Source: Hymenobacter properus (GTDB lineage Bacteria > Bacteroidota > Bacteroidia > Cytophagales > Hymenobacteraceae). Taken from it: a DNA stretch of 64,000 nt. Below, in pieces: positions 1 to 7,912 of this stretch. Position 1 is the first letter of the stretch; the number at the start of each line of letters is the position of its first letter. Where the stretch lies: positions 124,001 to 188,000 of the forward strand of contig NZ_JADQDP010000001.1 of the NCBI RefSeq assembly GCF_015694735.1, read 5' to 3'. The position numbers were made by a program, and so were the translations under genes. The notes beneath the pieces were generated by a model. That model saw only the letters and a program-made list of their open reading frames with translations, was not told the origin of the DNA and made no database searches.

Positions 1-170
1 GCCCCAACGAGTTGTACATCGACTACGTGTCGCCGCGCCGCATGGGCGGGCTGGCGGTGGGCATCGTACGGGGCCTGGCCACTTACTTCGACGAAGCCGA
101 CCGCATCGACGTGCTGCCTACCACCGCCGAGGACGGCCAGCGGGTGCGTATCCACGTGCGCCGCCGCTAG
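1..170 (+). CDS. C-terminal end of a heme NO-binding (H-NOX-like) domain protein, 5' truncated by the window
   Basis: The frame opening at base 3 is open from the window edge to a TAG at 168-170 and encodes about 55 residues. The residues include LYIDYVSPRRMGGLAVGI and, near the end, QRVRIHV. That pattern, a short beta strand, the Ser-x-Arg stretch, a helix with GIVRGLA and a final beta strand, resembles from memory the end of the HNOB (heme NO-binding) fold found as a stand-alone protein in Bacteroidota, where it is thought to sense gases. The heme-ligating histidine would lie upstream of the window, so the assignment rests only on the C-terminal subdomain. The next gene starts 58 bases downstream on the same strand. 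An unrelated alpha/beta domain is the main alternative. Confidence 0.5.
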   Translation, partial: PNELYIDYVSPRRMGGLAVGIVRGLATYFDEADRIDVLPTTAEDGQRVRIHVRRR

Positions 171-228
171 CCTGGGTTCGCCCCCTGATGTTTTTTGCTG
201 TCAACATTTATCTCAACTCCCACTGCTC

Positions 229-561
229 ATGAGCTCTTACTACAACCCTGCCGACCTGGCCAAATTTGGTAAAATCAGCGACTGGCAGCCCGAAATGGGC
301 CGCAAATTCTTCGATTATTACGGCGAGGTTTTCAAAGAGGGCGCGCTTTCGGAGCGCGAAAAATCCTTGATTGCGCTGGCCGTGGCCCACGTGGTGCAGT
401 GCCCGTATTGCATCGACGCCTATACTTCCGACGCCCTGCAAAAAGGCGTGGACGAAGCCGAGATGATGGAAGCCGTGCATGTGGGCGCGGCCATCAAGGG
501 CGGAGCCACGCTGGTGCACGCCACCATGATGATGAACAAAGCCAAAGAACTGTCGATGTAA
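229..561 (+). CDS. AhpD/carboxymuconolactone decarboxylase-like protein of the arsenosugar-associated type
   Basis: This 110-residue protein is an all-helical AhpD-family peroxidase-like protein. The redox pair is the CPYC motif at residues 58-61, preceded by the helix ALSEREKSLIALAVAH. The histidine that usually follows the cysteine pair in AhpD (CxxC-x3-H) is not in the usual place; the motif continues IDAYT. From memory the start (SSYYNPADLAKFG) and the end (KAKELSM) match the subfamily annotated as arsenosugar biosynthesis-associated peroxidase-like protein, usually near the radical SAM enzyme ArsS and a methyltransferase. Neither is visible here, although a rhodanese follows. The length is normal for the subfamily. 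A strong terminator follows directly. The family is certain; the link to arsenic metabolism is inferred. Confidence 0.8.
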   Translation: MSSYYNPADLAKFGKISDWQPEMGRKFFDYYGEVFKEGALSEREKSLIALAVAHVVQCPYCIDAYTSDALQKGVDEAEMMEAVHVGAAIKGGATLVHATMMMNKAKELSM

Positions 562-564
562 GCC

Positions 565-601
565 GGCGGGCGAGGCCGGCCCCCGCCTCGCCCGCCTTTT
601 T
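565..601 (+). terminator. Intrinsic terminator after the AhpD-like gene
   Basis: A perfect 12-base stem (565-576 with 585-596) with an 8-base loop is followed by TTTTT at 597-601. It begins 3 bases after the stop codon of the AhpD-like gene. The rhodanese start codon follows the T run by only 3 bases. Confidence 0.85.
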
Positions 602-604
602 GGT

Positions 605-1141
605 ATGTATCTACCCCTGATTGCCTGTTCCTGCCTGTGCCTGGGCATGTTTGGCCTGAGCAGCTGCGGCTCCGGCGAAACCAGCCGCCCGGCCGGCTCG
701 TCGTCGGCCTACGACCACATGCTGCGGCTGCTCTATAAGCACACGGTGCCCACGGTGGCCCCGGCCACGCTGGCGCATGAGCTGAGCGCGCCCACCGCGC
801 CCTTGTTGCTCGACGCCCGCACTCCGGCCGAGTACGCCGTGAGCCACCTGCGCGGTGCCGAACTAGTGCCTTACGACTCGGTGCCCACCGCCGAGTTTCC
901 GGGCGTGGACCGCCGCCGGCCCGTGGTGGTGTATTGCTCGGTGGGCTACCGCAGCGAACGGCTGGGCGACCGGCTGTGGGCGCTGGGGTTCGCCCACGTG
1001 CGCAACCTCTACGGCGGCCTTTTTGAGTGGGTGAACGAGGGCTACCCGGTGGAAAACGCAGCCGGCCCCACGGCAAACGTGCACCCGTACTCAGCCCTGT
1101 GGGGTGCCTGGCTGAAGCGTGGCCGGAAGGCTTACAAGTAG
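605..1141 (+). CDS. Rhodanese-domain lipoprotein
   Basis: The 178-residue product has a lipoprotein signal peptide ending in LSSC (Cys21), so it should be anchored in the envelope facing the periplasm. A single rhodanese domain follows: LLLDARTPAEYAVSHLRGAE at residues 67-86 is the Asp-Ala-Arg substrate loop, and CSVGYRS at 111-117 is the active-site loop with the sulfur-carrying Cys111. Rhodaneses move sulfane sulfur or bind redox metals and metalloids; the real substrate is unknown. The VYCSVGYRSE loop and the C-terminal Trp-Gly-x-Trp-Leu stretch resemble rhodaneses I recall beside arsenosugar genes, and the AhpD neighbour fits. The ATG at 605 is favoured because the next ATG (647) would leave almost no signal peptide, yet it places the start directly behind a terminator. 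Confidence 0.8.
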   Translation: MYLPLIACSCLCLGMFGLSSCGSGETSRPAGSSSAYDHMLRLLYKHTVPTVAPATLAHELSAPTAPLLLDARTPAEYAVSHLRGAELVPYDSVPTAEFPGVDRRRPVVVYCSVGYRSERLGDRLWALGFAHVRNLYGGLFEWVNEGYPVENAAGPTANVHPYSALWGAWLKRGRKAYK

Positions 1142-1273
1142 CCGCACCAATTGGATTTGGGTTGACGGCAATCTTGGTAGGGGCTATTCCTCGTATGGAA
1201 CAGCATGCCGCGTCGCATTAAATTTTTTAATACGGACGGGCCGGTACCTTTACGGCGTATTCCAACTGCTCTT

Positions 1274-2167
1274 ATGCCTCGTTCTCCTCTTCGAACTGCC
1301 CTGCTTCCGCTGCTACTGAGTGCGTCGCTGCTGGGCTGCAATACCCCCGAAAAAGAGCAGGCCAAAGGAAGAGCCCCCGCTTCGGCCCAGGCCCTTCAGG
1401 CCGTGCTGCCGTACTTCGACCAGGGCTGGGCCATGAACAAGCTGTGGGAAGACGGCCAGGCCGAAGTGGCCACCTACGCGGCCGAACGCATGATTTACAA
1501 GAAGAAGCGCGCGTTCGAGTACACCATGATTACGGTGAAGGAAGAATTCAACCAGCAGTACAACGTCAAGACCGACGACTACCAGCGGGATGATTTGTTT
1601 CCGGTGATGAAAATCAACCAGTTTTGCTCCATTCAGGCCGACGAGTACCCGTACCATTACCTCACATCGCTGTTTTTCCGGCGCGACCAACCGGTGGCGC
1701 TTTATAAGATGACCACCTCGTCGCAGGAGTGGTGCGGCAACACGTTCAAGTCCATCATCGACGACGGCGTGAACTTCGAAATGTGGTACCATTCGTACTG
1801 GGACGGGGAGGGCAGCAACAGCCGCGACCTGCGCCGCGACGTGTTTCTGGAAGACGCCCTTCCTTACACGCTGCGCAGCCTGAAGTTCGACCAAAAACCA
1901 GCATTCGACCTCACGGTGCTCGACCTGCAGCAAACCAACCGGGCCAAGCCCCCCGTGTATTACCAGGCCCACCTGACCACGGCCGAGGCCCCCGCCGACG
2001 CCCTCAACCCGGCCGCCTGGCGCGTAACCCTGCAGCTGGCGCCGGACAAGCAGAGTACCTACGTGTTTGCCAAGGAATACCCCAACATGCTGCTGCGCCA
2101 GGCCACCTGGGATGGCCGCACCCTGCAGCTTAAAGCGCACCGTCGGTACGCGTACTGGCCGAAGTAG
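1274..2167 (+). CDS. Lipoprotein of the Bacteroidota family often mislabelled septum formation inhibitor Maf
   Basis: The 297-residue product starts at the ATG at 1274, which gives a compact signal peptide with the lipobox LLGC; an in-frame ATG at 1205 would place 23 non-hydrophobic residues in front. The body contains WEDGQAEVATYAAERMIYKK, a KINQF strand, YPYHYLTSLF and the marked motif TSSQEWCGN. I recognise this as a Bacteroidota lipoprotein family whose members often carry the name septum formation inhibitor Maf in databases. It has nothing in common with the Maf nucleotide pyrophosphatase fold, so the name should not be used. The function is unknown; the extended beta-strand pattern suggests a periplasmic beta-rich protein. 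Its last 38 bases overlap the end of the convergent glycosyltransferase gene. Confidence 0.7.
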   Translation: MPRSPLRTALLPLLLSASLLGCNTPEKEQAKGRAPASAQALQAVLPYFDQGWAMNKLWEDGQAEVATYAAERMIYKKKRAFEYTMITVKEEFNQQYNVKTDDYQRDDLFPVMKINQFCSIQADEYPYHYLTSLFFRRDQPVALYKMTTSSQEWCGNTFKSIIDDGVNFEMWYHSYWDGEGSNSRDLRRDVFLEDALPYTLRSLKFDQKPAFDLTVLDLQQTNRAKPPVYYQAHLTTAEAPADALNPAAWRVTLQLAPDKQSTYVFAKEYPNMLLRQATWDGRTLQLKAHRRYAYWPK

Positions 2168-3494
2168 CGCGCAGCTCCCAAACGAGCACTGCATACATAC
2201 CGGCGTACTCCAGGGCCACCAGCCACAGGTTTTCGGTGTAGGCCGCCGTCTGGTAGGCGGCGTAGGAGAGAATGGCCAGCCCGCCCCACACCCGGGCAAA
2301 GCGGAAACGCGTGAGCGTGCTCAGGCCCAGCGGCAGTGTGAGGTACCAGGGGTGCACGGTGGTGGCCGCGGCGTAGTAGGCCGTGAGCATGAGCAACAGG
2401 GTGGGCGGCAACGAAGCCAGGTCCGGCCGCCGCTCGCGCCACGCCAGCGCGAGGCCCACGAGGCCACTTAGCACCGCCAGACTGGGGCCGATGATGGCAA
2501 TTTGATTGTAGGTGGTGAGCCAGATGCCAATGGGCCGCAGCAGGTAGTAGAGGCTGGCGTTGAACTCGAAGTTGCGGAAGTAAAGCTTGAGGCTGCGGGC
2601 GATATTGACAAATAAATCAACCGATAAGAACGGGCCAAACAACAGTAGCGCCGTGCCCAGGCAGAGGGCGGTGTATGCCAGAAAGCGGCGCCCGCCCAGC
2701 CGCCGCACCAGCAGCGGCAGCACGAGCAGCGGCAGCAGCTTGGTGGCCACGCCCAGCCCTAGCGCCCCGGCCGAGGCCGCCCATTTTTGCCGGCTCAGCT
2801 GCCAGATGGCTAACAGAATGAAACCGAACACGAGGCCCTCAAAATGGAGGTTGCCGGTGAGTTCGACAATGACGAGCGGGTGCAGCAGGTAGCTGAGCGC
2901 GCGCCGGGCCGGCCAGCCCAGCGCCGGCAGCAGGGCCAGCAGCAGCCACGCCGTGCCAGCCTCGGCCGCCAGAATGACCACGCGAAGGCAGGCCGCAAAG
3001 CCTGCCTCGGAACTCGGAAACAGCCGGGCACTGGCGCCAAACACAAACTGGCAGATGGGCGGATACACCGAGTAGTAGTGGGGCGAGTTGAGCTGCCGGT
3101 ACAGCTGCTGCAGCTCGGGCAGCACGGCGGCGCGAGCGCCTACGTCGGGCAGGGCGGCGCGGGCACCGTCGGCAATCAACTCGTCGGGCCGAAAGCGGAA
3201 GGGGTTCACGCCGTGGGCCACCAGCAGGCCATCCCAGCGGAAGCGGTACACATCGTCGGACAGGGCCGGCGCGGCGGGCAGCCACAGCAACCGAAAGGCC
3301 AGGGCGGCGGCCAGGCCCCAGCGCAGCGGCAATTGCGTGCGCAGCAGCCACCAATAGGCCAGTCCGGCCGCTGCAAACAGCCCCACCAGCTGCCCAAACT
3401 GCACCCGCGGCGTGGCATAGGCCAGGGCAGCGTAGGCTGCGCCCGACAGCAGCAGGGCCGCGCATTGCGAAAGCGAAGGAAGCTTAGCGGGCAT
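2130..3494 (-). CDS. Polytopic glycosyltransferase, GT-C fold, GT87/mannosyltransferase-like
   Basis: The 454-residue product is an integral membrane protein with about ten hydrophobic segments. After the first two spans it carries SDDVYRFRWDG, the acidic first loop typical of GT-C enzymes, which use polyprenyl-phosphate sugars and transfer on the outer side of the membrane. YYSVYPPICQFVF and HPLVIVELTGNLHFE further along are also characteristic of the alpha-mannosyltransferase/DUF2029-like group. The start at 3494 (MPAKLPS) is chosen because the ATG overlaps the TAA of the preceding GT2 gene in ATGCCCGCTAA, a typical translational coupling. The longer reading frame to 3596 lies inside the GT2 gene. 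With the next two genes it likely builds a cell-surface glycan. Donor and acceptor cannot be told. Confidence 0.8.
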   Translation of the reverse strand: MPAKLPSLSQCAALLLSGAAYAALAYATPRVQFGQLVGLFAAAGLAYWWLLRTQLPLRWGLAAALAFRLLWLPAAPALSDDVYRFRWDGLLVAHGVNPFRFRPDELIADGARAALPDVGARAAVLPELQQLYRQLNSPHYYSVYPPICQFVFGASARLFPSSEAGFAACLRVVILAAEAGTAWLLLALLPALGWPARRALSYLLHPLVIVELTGNLHFEGLVFGFILLAIWQLSRQKWAASAGALGLGVATKLLPLLVLPLLVRRLGGRRFLAYTALCLGTALLLFGPFLSVDLFVNIARSLKLYFRNFEFNASLYYLLRPIGIWLTTYNQIAIIGPSLAVLSGLVGLALAWRERRPDLASLPPTLLLMLTAYYAAATTVHPWYLTLPLGLSTLTRFRFARVWGGLAILSYAAYQTAAYTENLWLVALEYAGMYAVLVWELRATSASTRTDGAL

Positions 3495-4941
3495 GGCGCA
3501 GCGAGTAGTAAAAAACCGCTGCGAACCCCACTGTGAGCAAGGTGTGGAAGGGCAGCAGCCCGAAGTCATCAAAATAAAGGCCGGCACCGAGTCCAAAAGC
3601 GAAATACGCCGCCAGCAGTCCTTCCAGTGCCACCAGCGGGCCTACGCCGCCCGTGCGGTAGCGCCGGCGCCGGGCCACCGGGGCTGTGCCGGCCTTGGGC
3701 GTGCGCACGAAAGGCGTGCGGCGGCCCTGCCAGCCCAGCAGCACGGCCCGGGCATTGTGCAGCGCCAGCCCCATCGATACCGATAAAAACAGCAGAAAGA
3801 AAACCGGGTAGCGCCCCAGCGGCCGGTCGGGGTGGGCCCGCCGCCAGGCCGAATAGTAGTAGTAGATGAGTGGCGTGAACCCAAAAAGGAAAATGGACGC
3901 CAGCTGAAATACCACCTTGTACTCGGCAAACCGGGCCCGCACAAACACCAGCGGCACACTCAGCAGGGCCATGAGCATGATGACGACGTACACACTGCTG
4001 TTGAGCAGGTGGAAGCTGGCCTGCAGCTTCACGGCCAGTGGCTGCTGCGAGCGCCACACGGGGCCGAGATGCTTGTGGGCAGTTTCGGCGGCACCTTTGG
4101 TCCAGCGGAACTGCTGCGACTTGAGGGCGTCCATGGCGGCGGGCAGCTCGGCGGGGGCCACAATTTCGGGGCGGTACACGAAGCGCCAGCCGCGCAGCTG
4201 GGCGCGGTAGCTCAGGTCGAGGTCTTCGGTGAGGGTGTCGGTATGCCAGCCGCCGGCATCGTCGATGCAGGCGCGGCGCCACACCCCGCCCGTGCCGTTG
4301 AAATTGAGGAAATAGCCGGCAAAGGAGCGGCCCACCTGCTCGATGAGAAAGTGGGCATCGAGCCCGAAAGCCTGCAGGCGCGTGAGCAGCGACTCGTTCT
4401 CATTGAGGTGGCCCCAGCGGGTTTGCACCACACCCACCTGTTCATCCTGTAGGAAATAGGGAATGGTGCGCCGCAGAAAATCGGCTTCGGGCACGAAATC
4501 AGCGTCAAAAATGGCCACGTATTCTCCGTCGGTTTCTTCCAGGCCGTGGCGCAGAGCACCGGCCTTGTAGCCCTCGCGGTTGGGTCGGCGCACGTGGCTG
4601 ATGCGCAGGCCACAGGCTGCATGGTGCTCCACGCGGGCAGCGGCAAGCGCCACGGTGGCGTCGGTGGAATCGTCGAGCACCTGAATGTGCAGTAGCTCAG
4701 TCGGATAATCGAGGGCGGCGGTGGCGTCGATGACGCGCTCCACCACGTTTTGCTCGTTGTAAAGCGGCAACTGCACCGTGACGCGCGGCCACGCGGCTGG
4801 CACCGGGGGGGGCGGAGTGGGCGGGGCCGCATACGCGCGCCGGCCCCGCCGCGTGAGCTGCCACTGTCCCAGGCTGAACCCCAGAATGAACAGCAGGCAA
4901 AGGCCGTAAACCGCCACAAGCAAAAGGGGCAGAACCGGCAT
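3484..4941 (-). CDS. Membrane glycosyltransferase family 2, cellulose synthase-like
   Basis: The 485-residue product has one N-terminal membrane span, a cytoplasmic GT2 catalytic domain from about residue 50 to 300, and four to five C-terminal spans. Catalytic motifs are present in order: VQLPLYNEQNVV, the nucleotide-binding DDST, the DAD metal site (AIFDADFVPEADF), TEDLDLSYR with the catalytic Asp, and QQFRW, the Q-x-x-R-W signature of processive synthases. It may polymerise a beta-linked glycan or glycosylate a lipid. The ATG at 4941 is preferred over a TTG two codons upstream. It overlaps the following glycosyltransferase by 11 bases, so the two are translated together. A palindromic repeat separates it from the GT2 gene upstream. 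Confidence 0.88.
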   Translation of the reverse strand: MPVLPLLLVAVYGLCLLFILGFSLGQWQLTRRGRRAYAAPPTPPPPVPAAWPRVTVQLPLYNEQNVVERVIDATAALDYPTELLHIQVLDDSTDATVALAAARVEHHAACGLRISHVRRPNREGYKAGALRHGLEETDGEYVAIFDADFVPEADFLRRTIPYFLQDEQVGVVQTRWGHLNENESLLTRLQAFGLDAHFLIEQVGRSFAGYFLNFNGTGGVWRRACIDDAGGWHTDTLTEDLDLSYRAQLRGWRFVYRPEIVAPAELPAAMDALKSQQFRWTKGAAETAHKHLGPVWRSQQPLAVKLQASFHLLNSSVYVVIMLMALLSVPLVFVRARFAEYKVVFQLASIFLFGFTPLIYYYYSAWRRAHPDRPLGRYPVFFLLFLSVSMGLALHNARAVLLGWQGRRTPFVRTPKAGTAPVARRRRYRTGGVGPLVALEGLLAAYFAFGLGAGLYFDDFGLLPFHTLLTVGFAAVFYYSLRHAR

Positions 4942-4983
4942 CAGCAAAAAAGGAAGCGTTGGAAAAGCAATGTAAAAATGTCT

Positions 4984-5097
4984 GTCATCCTGAGCATTCT
5001 GCGCATCAAGCAGAGGACGCAGGACCTTCTCACGCCTGCGCCAATAATTAGGGTAGTGTTCAGCCGTGAGAATGTCCTTCGCTACACTCAGGATGAC
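4984..5097. repeat. Palindromic GTCAT...ATGAC element, subfamily A, degenerate copy
   Basis: The left end is GTCATCCTGAGC and the right end is its inverse, GCT[A]CACTCAGGATGAC with one change. The inner arms GGACCTTCTCACG and CGTGAGAATGTCC also pair. At 114 bp it is the longest copy, because the left arm carries about 25 extra bases. It lies between two co-directional glycosyltransferase genes. Confidence 0.85.
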
Positions 5098-5115
5098 AGG
5101 CGTTGTCGTAGCGCA

Positions 5116-5814
5116 TTACCAATACCGGAAAATGGTCCAGAGAATCTTGTAGCCGGCGCCCAGCGTGCCCCGCACCGTGCCCGACACCTTGCTGGTGCCG
5201 ATGCGGCGGCGGTAACGCACCGGTACTTCAACCACGCGCAGGCCCTGGCGAAAGGCTTTCACCTGCATTTCCACCGTCCAGCCGTAGGTTTTATCTTCCA
5301 TGCCGATGGCCTGCAGGGCCGTGGCGCGGATGGCGCGAAACGGCCCGAGGTCGGTGACGTTGCCCTTGTAGCGGAGATTGAGCAGGCGCGCCGCCAGCCA
5401 GTTGCCAAACCGCTGCTGGGGCAGCAGGGCACCTTTTTCACGTTCGCCCAGGGCCCGCGAGCCAATCACTAGGTCGGCGTCGCCGCGCAGGAGCGGGGCC
5501 AGAAGTTCGGGCATTTGTTCGGGGTAATCGGAATGGTCGCCGTCGAGAAATACGACGAGGTCGGGCCACTCGGATTGCGGCCGGCCGAAGGCGTGGGCCA
5601 TGCCCGCCAGGCAGGCGTAGCCGTAGCCGGGGCGGGGCTCGCGCAGCACCGTGGCCCCGCAGGCCCGGGCAATGGCGCCGGTGTCGTCGGTCGAGTTGTT
5701 GTCGACCACGATGACTTCCTCCACCAGGCCGGCCGGTATTTCGCCGAGCACGAGGGCAATGGCACCGGCTTCGTTGTGAGCCGGAATAATGACGCTGACG
5801 CGGGGCTGGGGCAT
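5116..5814 (-). CDS. Glycosyltransferase family 2, dolichyl-phosphate-mannose-synthase-like
   Basis: The 232-residue product is a single-domain GT2 enzyme without clear C-terminal membrane spans. Motifs are VSVIIPAHNEAGAI at the N-terminus, VDNNSTDDTG for nucleotide binding, FLDGDHSDYPEQM containing the DxD-type metal site, and the product-domain RIGTSKVSGT typical of the DPM/DPG synthase-like branch, which attaches a sugar to polyprenyl phosphate. That would supply donor lipid for the GT-C enzyme two genes downstream, a plausible but inferred division of labour. The ATG at 5814 places the catalytic strand at residue 4, as usual for this family; the longer frame to 5877 adds a hydrophobic leader that the family does not have. 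The gene is probably the first of the three-gene glycosyltransferase set. Confidence 0.85.
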   Translation of the reverse strand: MPQPRVSVIIPAHNEAGAIALVLGEIPAGLVEEVIVVDNNSTDDTGAIARACGATVLREPRPGYGYACLAGMAHAFGRPQSEWPDLVVFLDGDHSDYPEQMPELLAPLLRGDADLVIGSRALGEREKGALLPQQRFGNWLAARLLNLRYKGNVTDLGPFRAIRATALQAIGMEDKTYGWTVEMQVKAFRQGLRVVEVPVRYRRRIGTSKVSGTVRGTLGAGYKILWTIFRYW

Positions 5815-5951
5815 AGTCTGAAGAAGTGCAGCAAGTGGCAGAGCCAAACAAAAAAGGCCGGCTGCCACTATATGCACTGCAAAGATGCCGCCGCCGCCGG
5901 AAAGCGCACTGCACGGCCGCGCGCCTCGGCTTCCGTTTAACCCCGATTCTT

Positions 5952-6407
5952 ATGCTTCAAGTAGGCCAACCTGCCCCCGACTTCACGCTTAAAACCACAT
6001 CCGGCGCCCCTTTCCGCCTGTCTGACCAGCGCGGGCGCCACGTGGTACTATATTTCTACCCCAAAGACGACACGCCCGGCTGCACGGCCGAAGCCTGCTC
6101 GTTCCGCGACCAGTACGAGGACTTCAAAGACCTCGGCGCCGAAGTGGTGGGCGTGAGCTCCGACAGCGAGGCCTCGCACCAGAAGTTCACTCAGAAGCAC
6201 CGCTTGCCCTTCGAACTGCTGGCCGATACCGACGGGCAGGTGCGCAAGCTCTACGAGGTGCCACGCGCCCTGCTGGGCCTGCTGCCCGGCCGCGTCACGT
6301 TTGTGATTGACAAAGAAGGTGTTATTCAATACATCTTCAACTCGCTGAGCGGGGCCACCGACCACGTCAGCAATGCGAAAAAGGTGCTGTCGGGGCTACC
6401 GGCATAG
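5952..6407 (+). CDS. bcp: Thioredoxin-dependent thiol peroxidase (bacterioferritin comigratory protein)
   Basis: The 151-residue product is a complete Bcp/PrxQ peroxiredoxin. The peroxidatic cysteine is Cys44 in DDTPGCTAEACSF, with the resolving cysteine five residues later at Cys49, the atypical two-Cys arrangement. The supporting arginine is in the VTFVIDKEG region and the usual GVSSDS loop is present. The enzyme reduces hydrogen peroxide and organic peroxides in the cytoplasm using thioredoxin. The ATG at 5952 gives the standard MLxVGxxAPDF start; the longer open frame has no family support. The SRPBCC gene follows after 9 bases and is probably in the same transcript. Confidence 0.93.
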   Translation: MLQVGQPAPDFTLKTTSGAPFRLSDQRGRHVVLYFYPKDDTPGCTAEACSFRDQYEDFKDLGAEVVGVSSDSEASHQKFTQKHRLPFELLADTDGQVRKLYEVPRALLGLLPGRVTFVIDKEGVIQYIFNSLSGATDHVSNAKKVLSGLPA

Positions 6408-6416
6408 TCCAATCCG

Positions 6417-6872
6417 ATGGCGCGCATCGAGTTGGAAACGTTGATACTGGCGCCGCCGGCCGCCTGCTACGCGCTGGCCCTCAACGTGCAGGCACACCTC
6501 GACTCGACCTTGCAAACCGGTGAGAAAGTGCTGGCTGGTCCCGCCAATGGCCAGCTGGCGCTGGGCGACGTGGTGACCTGGGAAGCCCGGCACCTGGGCT
6601 TCCGGCAGCGGCTCACAGTGCGCATCACGGCGGCCAGCCCGCCCCATCATTTTCGGGACGAGCTGGTACGCGGCGCATTCAAAACTCTGCGACACGACCA
6701 TTATTTCGAGGCCGTGCCGGGTGGAACGATGATGCGCGACGTGTTTGAATTCTGCAGCCCGGCAGGCGTCGTGGGCCGTTGGTTCGACAGGCTATTCCTG
6801 ACCCGCTACCTGAGTAATTTTTTACGGCTCCGGAATGCCATGTTGAAGCAGCAGCTTGAGCAGCGGCCTTAG
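6417..6872 (+). CDS. SRPBCC family protein (START-like ligand-binding fold)
   Basis: The 151-residue product begins with an edge strand (RIELETLILAP) followed by the paired helices expected of the SRPBCC/polyketide cyclase-like fold. It contains GDVVTWEARHLGFRQRLTVRI and FRDELVRGAFKTLRHDHYFE as the antiparallel sheet, and a long C-terminal helix (YLSNFLRLRNAMLKQQLEQ) that closes the cavity. Such proteins bind hydrophobic ligands; relatives are often annotated as cell division inhibitors on weak grounds. No catalytic residues are recognised. It follows bcp by 9 bases, and the hydrolase gene begins 37 bases downstream. Confidence 0.75.
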   Translation: MARIELETLILAPPAACYALALNVQAHLDSTLQTGEKVLAGPANGQLALGDVVTWEARHLGFRQRLTVRITAASPPHHFRDELVRGAFKTLRHDHYFEAVPGGTMMRDVFEFCSPAGVVGRWFDRLFLTRYLSNFLRLRNAMLKQQLEQRP

Positions 6873-6909
6873 CTTTTGCGTAAGCGTGGTTGTACCATTC
6901 TGCCTTTAT

Positions 6910-7902
6910 ATGCCTCGCTTTCTTTTGCTGTTTCTGCTGCCGTTGCTGCTGGCGACCACATGTGCTTCGGCCCAAACGGCACCGCTCAACGCCACGCTGG
7001 ACGGCTATGATTACCCGTTTCCGGTCAAAACGCTGCCGCTCAAAATTGAGGGACAGGCACTACGCATGGCTTATATGGACGTGGCGCCCACCGCCAAAGC
7101 CAACGGCCGCACGGTGGTGCTGCTGCACGGCAAAAACTTCTTCGGCGCCTACTGGCGCGAAACCATTCGGACGCTAACCGCCGCGGGCTTTCGGGTGGTA
7201 GTACCCGACCAAATTGGCTTCGGCAAGTCTGACAAGGCCGATATTCACTATTCCTTTCATCAGCTGGCGCAGAACACCAAGCATTTGCTCGACACGCTGG
7301 GCGTGGCAAAAGCGGCCATTGTGGGCCACAGCATGGGCGGCATGCTGGCCACTCGCTTCGCGCTGATGTACCCGGAAGCCACCGAAAAACTGGTGCTCGA
7401 AAACTCCATTGGCCTGGAGGACTACCGCGTGGGCGTGCCCTTCCAGCCTGTGGCGCAGGCCGAAGCCACCGAGCGCAAAAGCACCGAGGCCAGCATCCGC
7501 AAATACCACGCGACGTACTACCCCAACGGCTACCCGGCCGCCCACGACCAGTGGCTGCTGCCCCTGGCCTCCCAAACGCGCAGCCCCGACTTTGCCAAAG
7601 TAGCCCGCGCCAATGCACTGACCTATGACATGATTTACCAGCAGCCCGTGAGCTACGAGTTCGGCCGGGTGGCCGTGCCGACGCTACTCATTATCGGCCA
7701 GGCCGACCGCACGGTGGTGGGCAAAGCCTTAATCAAAGACCCCAAAACGATGGCTCAAATGGGCCAATACCCCGCGTTAGGCCGCCGCACCGCCGCCCAA
7801 ATCAAAGGCGCCAAGCTGGTGGAGCTACCCAACGTGGGCCACATTCCGCACCTGGAGGTGCCAGCGCAGTTTTACAAGGCGCTGCTGGCTTTTTTGGGTT
7901 GA
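6910..7902 (+). CDS. Exported alpha/beta hydrolase
   Basis: The 330-residue product has an N-terminal signal peptide (FLLLFLLPLLLATTCASAQ) and a complete alpha/beta hydrolase fold. The oxyanion region is VVLLHGKNFFG, the nucleophile elbow is VGHSMGGM with Ser141, the acid is Asp266 in GQADRTV and the histidine is His311 in NVGHIPHLE. The spacing is standard, so it should be an active serine hydrolase outside the cytoplasm. The substrate is unknown; sequence style is like proline iminopeptidase or epoxide hydrolase-type enzymes, which cannot be separated by eye. The ATG at 6910 is chosen because it begins the signal peptide. Confidence 0.87.
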   Translation: MPRFLLLFLLPLLLATTCASAQTAPLNATLDGYDYPFPVKTLPLKIEGQALRMAYMDVAPTAKANGRTVVLLHGKNFFGAYWRETIRTLTAAGFRVVVPDQIGFGKSDKADIHYSFHQLAQNTKHLLDTLGVAKAAIVGHSMGGMLATRFALMYPEATEKLVLENSIGLEDYRVGVPFQPVAQAEATERKSTEASIRKYHATYYPNGYPAAHDQWLLPLASQTRSPDFAKVARANALTYDMIYQQPVSYEFGRVAVPTLLIIGQADRTVVGKALIKDPKTMAQMGQYPALGRRTAAQIKGAKLVELPNVGHIPHLEVPAQFYKALLAFLG

Positions 7903-7912
7903 GGCACCTGAA

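Noticed and set aside
2839..3465. 208-residue Arg/Ala-rich frame inside the GT-C gene
   Set aside because: Out-of-frame shadow on the same strand; the GT-C frame has clear membrane spans and family motifs.
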